From NCBI GenBank assembly GCA_945643635.1, contig CALZFC010000026.1, positions 434,001 to 498,000 of the forward strand: a DNA stretch of 64,000 nucleotides. The letters are read 5' to 3'. Under the pieces are notes generated by a model. It was not told the DNA's origin and ran no database searches. It worked only from the letters and a program-made list of their open reading frames with translations. This DNA is from Allodiplogaster sudhausi (lineage: Eukaryota; Nematoda; Chromadorea; Rhabditida; Diplogasteridae). Every line of letters begins with the position of its first letter. Position 1 is the stretch's first letter. Both the position numbers and the translations under genes were made by a program. Below, in pieces: positions 36,527 through 46,468 of this stretch.

Positions 36527-36747
36527 GTAGTAGCCATCCACGGAATATATCCGTAGATTGGTAAAGCATCTGATGCTCCTCAAAATACTGGGAACAAAAT
36601 GCTGTGCTGGCGCATGTCAGTCTCTCTAGGTTGATATTGATCCAAGTACCCTGCATCCTCATGAAAGCTGATACAACAGGATGTAACATGTATAAAAGTA
36701 TTCCGAGCAGAATCTTCTTCACTCCTCACTCCTTTACGCCGCTGACA

Positions 36748-37646
36748 ATGCTCGCGTTCTACATTCTCCTGTCATCGGCTATTGTGGCTGGTACGCTTGC
36801 CCAATCATATTTAGCTTTTTCAACATACAACTTTCTCTAATTTTCCAAAAATCTTTTAAAAAAACACTAACATAATGGGGCCAAAGAATTAGCCGAAGAT
36901 GACATATTTTGTTTACAGCTGCTGCTGATGGCGACCGTGTGTGTGGTGATCCGTGGTACCAGTTCAAGCCGCATGGCGGCAAGTGCTACAGGGCAAGGCT
37001 GCTGAACTTCGTTGCTAGAAAATACATTATGAAACTGAGCACCTTACTGATGCCACAACAATTATTTGCGAAATTCCTCACACCAAGTTGTAATAGCGAT
37101 CTTTTTGGTTCACTCATATCCTAGGTAATTTCATATGGGCAATATCCGTGACTCACTCTGTGTTTCCTGGTGAAGTGACGGCATCACTCTTGCAGATGGT
37201 AGATCGGCCCATGCATATGCTGCAGGCGCAGTAGTCGCTGCGCCGTGCGGAATCGGCCACTCCTCACAATTCTTGCGAGGTTCAGATATTCTCTTTCTCT
37301 TCTCCATTTCAGGCTTATAGATTGATTTCTTTAAGTCAAAAGGCTAATTATCAAAACAATTTAAAACGAGATCTCGGCAAAGCATTCAGACGATATCACC
37401 CTTGGCAAGGAGGCTTGGATGGATGCACGTACAGACTGCTCTGCCGACAACTACCTGCCAAGTATGAGACTTGGTCCAACCACAGTGTCCTTGAAAAGCT
37501 ACCGCAATCCCAACTTCAGGCCAGGTCCTACCGCGGCGAAGAAGTGCGCCGTGATCACGAGCAAAACGCTTGGCAAATGGCGCGCCGTCTCCTGCGACCA
37601 GAAGAAGTACGCGGTCGTGTGCGAGAAGAAGCAGACGCGGCAGTAA
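36748..37646 (+). pseudogene. C-type-lectin-like pseudogene, copy 14
   Basis: Exons 36748-36790, 36919-36992 (GC donor AGG|GCAAGG), 37196-37279, 37390-37461 and 37520-37646. Exon 3 has lost 25 nt, including the QARSMCFMLG codons, and runs into TAG. Exon 5 has lost one base (GCCAGGTCC against GCCAGGGTCC in copy 12), so splicing the 58-nt last intron would shift the frame, while reading through that intron keeps a 75-codon frame open to the normal stop. It is the mirror partner of copy 11. Confidence 0.78.
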
Positions 37647-37649
37647 GTG

Positions 37650-38362
37650 AGAGTGGTCCATTGAGACTCTTTCATAGCACGATTGGCAACTTTGCAATCC
37701 CGAGAATAAAGAAATTATCAAAAGTAGTGCAACTGTGTGTATACGATCGAATAGGAATTATGGAAGGCATTATCTTGTTATGGAAAATAGGAGCTTTAAA
37801 GTAGCTAACTCTTAACACGTAATGGATCATATAATACGAGAGGTTTTAGCAACGTATGCATGGCAATTTGCCTAAATTCTTGTTTCGAGTAAGAGTTTGC
37901 TTTGAAAATTCCAAATGAGCGCTTTGAGTCCGGTTCACGAATCATGCATTGAGGCAACTACATATACATATAACGCTCGCCCGATGCCCTTTGCTCGTAC
38001 AACGGACTACGGACTTGAAAATGATGATAGATTTTCAGCTTGAGTTTAACTCGATACCATGCATGCTTTAACAGAACGGATACCATTAAGATAAACGCTT
38101 TGCTTTCCATCTCTTTTCATCGAATTCGTTCACTTTCAACATTTTCGATAAGTATTTTTTTTTTGCATCTTCTCCAGATCAGAATTTATTATGTATGCAG
38201 TGCTAATGTAAGTCAAGGGCGAAGAAGCCCATTATCAGCTTTATTGTGTCCTGGGGCGATCCCCACTAGACGATTGTGCGTGGGATGAGAATTAGGTGGC
38301 TAAAGGGGGCTTTGTGGAAGGAGTTAGAGGAGTGGATTAAGGGCGTGGGTGGGCGGATCGCT
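37650..38362. other. Convergent 3' flanks of CTLD copy 14 and K/E-rich copy C
   Basis: No gene seen. It contains the copy-14 AATAAA (37705-37710), the AACACGTAATGG flank at 37815, and the K/E-gene 3' flank in minus orientation from about 38010, with its AATAAA near 38240. Confidence 0.55.
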
Positions 38363-39365
38363 TCAATTCTTAGTGGACTTCTCCGTCTTCTCCAGCTTCA
38401 GACTCTTCACCTTCTCCAGTGTGTCGTCCTCATCCGAACGTTCCTGGAAAAAACCAGTTCGGAAATATGATCTGCCATGCTGTCCAATGTATAAAGGCAT
38501 GCAGAATATGACTTGGAATTGGCCGGATTTGATCTTCTCCTTCTTCTCCTTTTCCAAGTCCTCCTGTTGCTTCTTCTTCTGGCTCGCCGTCATTTCCTTC
38601 ACGTCCTTGTTCTTTACGTTCTCCTTGGAAGGGGCGTCCTGAAAGGAAGCCAAATTTAATGGTATTGATATAAAAAAAATTATATGAGAAAAAAACTGCG
38701 AGAAAAAATAGGAAAACGCTGGACTGACGTCTGCGGCGGTCTCGGACTTGAGAGGAGTTGTGCCGTTCTTCGACGTGGCCGTGGCAGACTCCTTGCTCTT
38801 CTTCTCTTCCGCTTTCTTCTCTGACTTTCCCTTCGCACCCTCTTCTTCCTTCTCTTCTTTCTTGTCCTTTCCATCGTTTCCATCCTTTTCTCCCTCTCCA
38901 CCTGGCTCTTTCTTCTCTTCTTAAGTATTCACAATGCAATTTGTTGTGCAAAATGTTAGCCATTTTTGAGATGAACCGAGAAAACAATTAGATTTCCTTA
39001 AGTAATTCCAAACGATACGCGAGGCCTCACCCGTTTTCTCGTCCTTCTTGTCATTGTCCTTGCCTGCTTCTTCCTTTTTCTCTTCCCCCTTCTCAGTCTT
39101 CTTCTCCTCGCCCGCCTTTGCCTCTGCCACTTCCACTTTGCTTGTCGGCGCCGGTGTCTTCGGCGGCGCTACAGAAGGGCCTTTCTTGGGCGGCGGACCC
39201 CCTTTGTCATCCTAAAAGTTCCTCATTTTAACATTTTCATATTTGAATTTTAATAACGAGAGTTGGCGAGAACATGAGAGAAGGGAGAAATACTGAAATA
39301 ATCAGCATTTGAACCTTTTTCTTTTTGGATGAACAGGCCGCCAGCAGAAGCATCGCTGAGGCCAT
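38363..39365 (-). CDS. Lysine/glutamate-rich protein of unknown function, copy C
   Basis: Exons 39315-39365, 39031-39211, 38729-38919, 38513-38638 and 38363-38443 join to 630 nt, 209 residues. It is two codons shorter than copies A and B in exon 2 (EEAGKDNDKKDEKTG). The exon-3 acceptor is CTTAAG|AAGAG instead of TTTAG|GAGAG, still AG and in phase. It lacks the MSLIED upstream frame of copy A, which supports the MASAM start. All five exons are open, so the reading frame has been kept through two duplications. Confidence 0.72.
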
Positions 39366-40122
39366 CAGAGTCTTCAAATAAAATTCTTAAATACTACCTT
39401 GTGACTATTAAAAACTCTGGAAAACATGAGATTAATAAAAATGAAATGTGAAATGAGAAAGATATTAACTGCAAAGTGTGACCGAAGAACACAGAGCATG
39501 ACTAGCTGTCGATTCCTCAACTCGGCTTCTTCAGATCAGAGACACGAATGGCGAGGCAGCCACTAGCCACGAATACGAGAGTGAGAAATGACAACAATGT
39601 GGGAGAGAACTTCACGCCAACTGCGTACTTTCAACGCACTCTATTAAAAGTAATAAATTTTGCACTTATTACTTTTGCAGTATAAATTAGAACAATATAC
39701 ATATGTACATATGTATGTATATTCATATGTAGGTAGGACTTCATCCTAGCTGCATTATTCATTAACAGCAATCTTTCAGTATTGTCCTGAACAGAAGGCT
39801 ACAAGGGCAAAGACTGCGGTGATCTTGCATGTGATTTTCACTTTTTTGCTTCTTATACTCAATTCTATCTTTCATTTGAACTTTTCAGTCATTAACTATT
39901 CATTTTCAATTAAGTGTTTTTTACACACATTGAACGACGAATTACAACTTTATGAGCGCGCGAAATGCTATGACGAATGGATTATAGCAGACAGCAATAC
40001 TTAAGTGGTAGGAGAGATGGAGAACAAGGAAGGGAAAGAATGGTTGAGAGGAAATCAGGAAGAAGGAAAGAACGAGATACTGAGAGGGGGGATTGGGGAG
40101 AACGTGAATTCTGCTCTCCCAT
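39366..40122. other. Upstream region of K/E-rich copy C with a small EGF remnant
   Basis: 39366-39780 repeats the upstream flank of the K/E-rich gene, with TACATATGTACATATGTATG repeats at about 39700. At 39795-39830 (+) a short frame reads EGYKGKDCGDL, an EGF-like C-terminus homologous to the exon at 30346, without the following Thr-rich tail. The remainder shows nothing recognisable. Confidence 0.45.
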
Positions 40123-40944
40123 TCACAGAAGCTGACCATGGGGTCGAGTGGAGACGCGATATCGGATGAAAGGGCCGGCATGCTTCTTGAGGGCCCACGG
40201 ATTTGTGCGCAGCTCCACAAGCACCCAGTTCGCCTTCGAACGAATCTTCCATGGCATCTCCGCTGTATCCGTGCAAGGAATCCTGAATCATATAATGAAT
40301 TGATGTATATGTAAAATAAATGCTGAAACTTATTAAAACGAGCTGATGAGTGATCAAAGTGCTGCTGACTGACATTACGCTAAAGTTGGACCCGTGGAAA
40401 TTGAGTTCGTCGTTGCAGAGCTGCCCCGCTTTCACTGCGTGCTAATCCATGTCCTGCAAGGAAATAAAGGTTAGGTACTCGATTGAGAAAGCTCTCAGAT
40501 CGAGATAAATACACATTTTCAAACTCAAGCACTATCCTAGAAAGATCTTTGTCTCAATATTTCCCGCAAGTTTAGAAAGCACTGACCTGCTTGCCATCGA
40601 AGGAGATGTCAATGTGGGCCGATTCATCGGCCGATTCGATGAGCCAATGGCAGAAGGTGGCCTTCTGATGTGGCCCTGGGTACGTTGACAGAGTGATGTT
40701 TCCCGCGTCCTCCGCAGCGATCTACATTATCTCTTATACCTTACGAAGAGCAAGTTACATAACTATCTTGGTATGCAAGGATGGAAATGCGAAATCTCCC
40801 TGACCACCCCGCAAGAGCCATCTGTGAAGTGACGGGAACGAGCGAGTTTCTCACATCGCTCTCCCTCGAATCCGTATCCACAGACACATCGGCAGGCTAC
40901 CCGGTCCAGCTCTCCGCCGTGCAGGCATTCCAGTGTACACTCTT
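40123..40944 (-). pseudogene. EGF-CUB tail of an astacin-type metalloprotease, probable pseudogene
   Basis: Four exon-like blocks. 40808-40944 encodes an EGF-like module (EECTLECLHGGELDRVACRC then CGYGFEGERCEKL). 40587-40721 encodes the first half of a CUB domain (AGNITLSTYPGPHQKATFCH ... AHIDISFDGKQ). The block ending at 40453 has HAVKAGQLCNDELNFHGSNF. 40123-40282 has the CUB C-terminus (SKANWVLVELRTNPWALKKH ... PFIRYR) and TGA. EGF followed by CUB is the tail of nematode NAS proteases. The third block begins DMD then TAG (40442-40444) in frame, breaking the domain. No HExxH catalytic domain is seen within reach; weak traces of further exons may lie at 41390-41580. Confidence 0.6.
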
Positions 40945-43215
40945 CTGCAATTGCGATTTTCATTCAACCTCATTCACCTATATACTTAGCTTCTTAAGTT
41001 GTTGTTCATTAGAAAACCATAATTTTGAGCATGTGCATACACAATGCATACACAAAGTGATGATTCAATGTTGGCTGCCTCTGTTGCTCTATCATCCATT
41101 CAGTTCAAGATGTTCCATGTTGATAACAGTGATCCATCACAACTCTGTTGTCTTCTTCTCTGCTCTCTCTCCTCCCTTATAATCTCTCACTCACCCCCCC
41201 CCCCTCACTCGTTATACGCGCTCACAGCCAGATGTTCATCAGAAGTACCACGCCATCTCTGTTTCCCTTTCTTTCTACTTCGGCTACACAAACACAACAC
41301 CTACCATGCTTATCACATTTTTGCAAAAAAATTAAACTGATCAAGTTTTTTGATGTAATACGAAAATCGTATGTACCTGATGAGTTGTAGTGCCACGTCT
41401 GCCATTGCAAATTGCCATAGTACAAAATACTCAAATTAATATCTCCATTTTAGAATGGCATGGCTTGAAATTTACTTTGTCCAATTTCATCACTTTTTTT
41501 AAATGAAAACTGACTTTCGACTTTGCCGACAGAGTAGAAGAACTCCTTGTTGTCCGCCACTGCGAAGGACTGTACATGATTATCTCCAAGCTTTCTCTAA
41601 CCCTCTCCATTCCTTCCATTCACTCTCACTCGCTCTCTATCTCTCTTTCTCCCTTTGTTCTCTCCCGCTCTCTCTCTCTCTCTCTTCATTCTTTTTTTTT
41701 CTTTTTTTTTCAACCCCGACGTTCTCTCTCTCTTTTTACTCCCTTTCTTTCTATTCCACCGCTCTCTCTCTCTCTTCTCTCTGTTTAATCACCCGGCGGC
41801 TCTTCGGTACGCTCGGTACGGATACGCTAGCCCATATACGTATGTACATAAGTGTTTGGGTCCGCAACTCTCACTCCAAGTGATCCATCCGAATATGTAA
41901 GTGACTAGCAAGGGGGGAGGGAGTGAAGAGATGAGAAGAGAGAGCGAGAGAGAAAGAGATAATAAAAGAGAGATAGAGAGAGAAAGAAAGAGGGAGAGAG
42001 CGACAGAAAGAGAGCCGAGTGAATGGCTTTTCTTGGCATGCCGTCTTATCCATTTATCCAATCTTGAAAAACAAAGACATTTCTGTGTCTGAAAGGCTGT
42101 AATCTCGTTCCCCTCTTTTTGAACGCAATATGTGGGAATGAATGTTATCTGTAGAGATAGGGAGAGCGAGTGTGAAGGAAGAGAGAGAGAGAAAACAGAA
42201 AAAAAGAGAAAGTTGTAAAAGCGAAAAAGAGAGTGAGAAAAAAGAGAGGGAGAAAAATAGGATATCAGCGAACAACAGAAGGGAGGGGACAACAAGAGAT
42301 GACGGAAGGACAATGGAAAAAAGAATATGAGTCATTTCAATGTAAGAAACAACAGTTCAGAGTCTTTGTAAGTGAGACAAAAAGATGAGACGTATAATAG
42401 GAGAAGTTGAGTGAGTGCGAAACTGGAAGAGAAAGAATGTGGTAGAAGGTGATGAAGAGTGAAGTCACTACATGAATATATTTGGAGCTGCTGCCTTTAG
42501 TAATTGTTCATTACAAATCCTTGTACGCGTCCATGGAATTGCATTGTCGAGAGTTCGAGGCATTCAACACAGTGCTTGGATTGATGGGGAATAGGCACGG
42601 AGACGAAAATCGAAGTGAAACTCTGGGCACAGGAAAAATTCCAAGCCCGCGGGAAAAGTCGACCCTTTACGAAGTATACTGGAATTTTCCTGATGTCGGA
42701 TTTAAATAGAACCATTCCGGAATGTAGAAGAAATATCCAGTAGAAGTCGGACATTCCAGAATTTCCGTGAAGTGTCCATTTGCGTGATAGAATTCGTCTA
42801 ATTTTAATAATACTCTGAAATGTTCAAGAACGAGCGGAATTTTCCAGCAGCCAGCCGGTCAGCTGGTATGGGAATAACACACAGAAGTACAATTTGTTTT
42901 ATTCTTATCTAAATCTTGATATTTTTTTTAAGCAATCGATTACCATTTTGCGCATGCAACAAACCGATTGCTCGTTTGCTTTCTTTTCTCTCCCTTAACA
43001 AGCCTTTAATTGCTTGATTCTATTCAGTTGAATACATGTCTATATTACAGATTACTTTACAACACTCTCTTAAATCGGTCAATACAATAGACAAATTCAA
43101 CATTGAGTGTTTTCTGACGTGCATTTATTATGATGTTTTACACACAAAGCAAATTTGAGTGAGCCAACGTAGTAAAGGAATGTTTCTGGTTGAGAAGAGA
43201 CTCAACTACATTCCT
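40945..43215. other. Gene-poor stretch with facing CT- and GA-rich tracts
   Basis: 41580-41790 is nearly pure pyrimidine and 41930-42290 nearly pure purine on the same strand. 42480-42760 has open frames on both strands but nothing recognisable. No gene is supported. Confidence 0.5.
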
Positions 43216-43902
43216 CTACTGGTTCCTCTGGCAAAGGGCGGGGAACTGCTCGGAGCACGAGACGGCCCGCCACTTTCCGGTCTTTGTGATAACAGCACAT
43301 TTCTTATCCTCCGTTGGGCCCTGACCTGCAATTAGACACCTCATGAGAATACTGCAAGCTAGGGCAGGGGAATAACTCTGCGAACCGGTCTCATAATTGT
43401 CGTCGGCGCACTTCTGATTCGCGTCCACCCAGGCTTCCTTGCCGCCGGTGATTTCCGCTGAAGTATAATTCGTAGTATTCTGATCTTTGCTTTCTTGAAT
43501 TTCCATTCAAACTGAACAAAAACCGTTTGTCAACCTGCAACGAAGGTTCCCGCTTTGCCGCAAGGTGCGGCGAATCTTCCCAGAAAGAAACAAACGACTG
43601 GCACACGGAACCTTTCCATCAGCAGGTCAGCGAGCTGCAGGGAATTCTTATTATTCTATCAAGCTTGCAAAATCCAAATTGAAACCTTGTAGCATTGGCC
43701 ATCATAGCATTGCGCAGACGTAACTAAAAAAATGTATTTATTGATAGCTCAAATTTATATAGACGTTTGTATATACATTTACATGCATGCATGTAGTATG
43801 TATGCCCCTTTACATATATTGCAAATTGATGGTAACAAGGCGGATATGTGAAAACCTACCCGATAGCAGAACTGAAGAGAAGAGAATGAAGTATCCGAAC
43901 AT
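43216..43902 (-). CDS. C-type-lectin-like secreted protein, second subfamily, copy 15
   Basis: Exons 43860-43902, 43686-43723, 43535-43634, 43386-43457 and 43216-43325 join to 363 nt, 120 residues. Signal peptide MFGYFILFSSVLLS, then SAQCYDGQCYK, a diverged exon 3 (RVPVVCFFLGRFAAPCGKAG), KEAWVDANQKCADDNYETG and QGPTEDKKCAVITKTGKWRA VSC...ALCQR. Compared with the first subfamily the N-terminal segment is shorter (one CC/CxxxC-type motif). No calcium-site motifs are present. Promoter and first exon are shared with copies 16-19, and it lies head-to-head with copy 16. Confidence 0.75.
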
Positions 43903-45189
43903 TGTTCTATGATGTGGGACTGAGGAAACATATCCGCCGAGCTCCTTATATGCGTTCTCGCGGAGCATTTCTGCTTGCACAGGTTGCGCATGAAAACGTT
44001 CAGGAATTTCATGATATTGTTGACAATGTCTGCCCGCACCTGCTTCCATCACGTCATTTTAAGGATTGGGATTGAGCATTTCTTTTACTTGGACAAGAAA
44101 GAGGAAATTCCAAATATCATTTCTTTCTTTTTCCCTTATGCGACTGACAGACAAGTTTGAAATCGAAAATGACATGACAGATGGAGGCGCAGACCGATCT
44201 GCAAATAGCTGTATACTATGGTCTTCAAAAACGCTTTGGAACTCGATTATATTGAATACTGGGCGCATTGATAGATGTAGATAAAACATATCTTTTTTTT
44301 TATAACTGTGACACTCCGGTGTGTCTGTCGAGCATATCCTTACCCGAAATTATGGACACACTCGCATCTTCTTATTGACACGATTTTGAAGTTTTTCGAT
44401 GGAGAATAATGATTAAATTCAAAAAGACTTTTTTTTAGGCAGACGGAGATTCTCCTTCTGTTTATCCGCCTATGTAACACTGTTTGAAGTCTAATAAAAT
44501 TCTATATTTATTCAAGAATAAAAAAAAAGGAAAAATCAACTTTTTTGTGCATTTTTGCAGACAATGCACAAATTTCGCAAAAAGTTTGTATTAATATCCC
44601 AATACATGACAGAAGAAAAATAAGAAAGTTTTGAACCTGAAAGAAGAGAAAAATAAGAAAGTTGACAGAATCCCAACAATATTTACTGTATGATGATCGA
44701 CTGGCATAGTGAGAGTGCGACAGATCTAGAAAAGAACATTTATATCTACTCACCGCTTTCAATGCGTTTTAGAATACTATTCTTTTTTTGCATATCTGTC
44801 TCACCTGAGCCCCTGATGTCATTTTACGATAGACAGGATGAATGTTATCACACTCATGCTTAACTCGATCCTCATGATCTCATAATTTGTAGTCTTTCTA
44901 ACTGTACAAATAGCAACTGTTTTAAATATCAATAGAGAACATGAGATGTTTGTCAAGTGCATTAGGGAAAAGGTCTCTCTGAAATTCACCATTCCGAGAC
45001 CAAGAGAATGAAATACTGAATCCCAATCCTTATAGTGACGTGATGGGAGCTGAGGCGGACAGACATTGTCAATAACATCAGCAACTTCTCAAAACATTTT
45101 AAGCCCAGCCTGTGCAAGCAAAAATGCTTCACGTGGACGCATATAAGGAGCTCAGCGGATATGTTTCATCAGTACTACATCGTAGAACA
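43903..45189. other. Shared upstream region of the inverted CTLD pair 15/16
   Basis: The promoter-proximal 150 bp of both genes (43903-44057 and 45036-45189, inverted) match: TATATAAGGAGCTC-like TATA region, TGTGCAAGC, ATTGTTGACAATGTC and TGACGTGATG. Between them (44060-45000) no gene is seen. Confidence 0.55.
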
Positions 45190-45869
45190 ACGCTCGGCTA
45201 CTTCATCATTTTCTCTTCAGCTCTGCTAGCGGGTTGGCTTTCGCATGCCTTACTTTTTCCTCTACAATTTATGGAAATGCGACTACATAACTAACTACAT
45301 CTATATTTTTGCAGAAAAAATTGTAAATTTTAATTTGAGTTATCAACAGAAAAATTCTTTAAGTTGCCTCCGCCCAATGCAATGATGGCAAATGCCTAAT
45401 ATTAACATGTATTTAAATATCGGCAAATGATGATTGCTGCCTGCAGTTCGTTAACTTCCCGATGAATGACAACCAGGCGCGAGTCATGTGCTTTATGCAG
45501 GGAAAGTACGCCGCACTTTGCAGGGATGCGGGAAACTTCGTTGCAGGTGGGCAATTAGTTTCTTCACTTTGAGGGGAAGGTCACGAAAACAAGGATCAAA
45601 AGATTTAAAATCTCCTTCAGCGAAAGTCACCAGCGGCAAGGAAGCGTGGGTGGACGCGGATGACAAGAGCGCCGCCGGTAACTATGATAATGGTTCGCAG
45701 TTTCTGCCCTTCTGTCCTAGTTTAAATTATTATCAAGAGGTGTCCAATTTCAGGCCAGGGACCAACGGATGATAAGAAATTTGCTGTTATCACAAAGACC
45801 GGAAGAAAGTGGCGCGCCGTCTCGTGCTTCGAGCAGTTCCTCGCCCTCTGCCACATTAAACAGAAGTAG
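45190..45869 (+). pseudogene. C-type-lectin-like pseudogene, second subfamily, copy 16
   Basis: Exons 45190-45232, about 45364-45400, 45447-45546, 45621-45692 and 45754-45869. The start codon is ACG (TTCGTAGAACAACGCTCGG) where the relatives have ATG. The exon-2 end TGCTACAAG|GT is destroyed (TGCCTAATATTA). The conserved KKC cysteine in exon 5 is Phe (DKKFAVIT). Exons 3-5 are otherwise open and end in TAG. Confidence 0.75.
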
Positions 45870-46468
45870 AGGAATGCAGTTGAGTTCCACCTCAACCAAG
45901 AACTCTCCATTCTCCGCTCAAATTTGCTCCGTGCACTAGCGTGATGGTATTCTAATAAAGGCACATACATATATGCATTATTATGCCAGGAAACACTCAA
46001 TTTCAATTTGTTTATCGCATTGACTGATTTACAAAGCGGCCAGTATTGGAAAGTATGTACATATATAATGATGTATTAAACGGTCGATCAAACAATTGAA
46101 CCTGAGAAAAGAGAGAGAAAGTGAAACACAAATAATCTAGATAATTCACATACAAAATGGTAAACGATTGTTTAAAAATTACAGATATCAATAAATAACA
46201 TGCTTTGATGTATAATTATATAACTGTTAAATAATAACTGTAAATAAAAGCGTCGGTTTGTAACAATTTTCTTCTGGAACCTTCCATGCTACTCCCAGTT
46301 CCAAGTTTGAAGTATCCAAACTGTAAAAGCAACTACGAACGTTGCGACTTTTCTACCTTAAGATTAAAATAAAAGGAGTGGAGCGAAGTAGTGGTTATTT
46401 CGGTTTTCACGCCTATTTTTTCTTCAAAGCAATAGTAATTTTGTGAACATGCGTATCTGTTTTGCCGG

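Larger units (their letters stand above)
32031..36527 (-). mobile_element. Full-length CR1-like non-LTR retrotransposon (LINE), apparently intact
   Basis: About 4.5 kb on the minus strand: 5' UTR made of 18-bp monomers (36049-36527), ORF1 (35233-36048), ORF2 (32402-35244) and a 370-bp 3' UTR (32031-32401) without a poly-A tail, as usual for CR1-type elements. The flanks ...AAAGAATAG and TAGCCATCC... are contiguous at 21108-21125 (reverse) in the left arm, so the element inserted after the inverted duplication formed. Only TAG is duplicated (32028-32030 and 36528-36530). No stop or frameshift is seen in either ORF. A related 5'-truncated copy lies at 53603-54075. Confidence 0.88.
20000..37700. 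repeat. Large inverted duplication (palindrome) centred near 26.34 kb
   Basis: Genes are mirrored around the centre. CTLD copy 12 starts at 25903 (-) and copy 13 at 26776 (+), midpoint 26340. The K/E-rich gene starts at 22764 (+) and 29906 (-), midpoint 26335. CTLD copy 11 (20896, -) pairs with copy 14 (36748, +) once the 4.5-kb LINE in the right arm is discounted. The intergenic stretches also match as reverse complements: 21117-22080 against 31047-32030, and 20900-21116 against 36531-36745. Arms are about 6 kb with scattered indels. Confidence 0.85.

Noticed and set aside
36059..36722. Long open frames in all six frames over the 18-bp repeat (up to 225 codons)
   Set aside because: An 18-bp unit without stops is open in every frame. 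The frames are by-products of the repeat and cross from the LINE 5' UTR into the neighbouring CTLD promoter.
41503..41900. Hydrophobic Ser/Leu-rich frames of 70-126 codons
   Set aside because: They translate the CT-rich low-complexity tract only.
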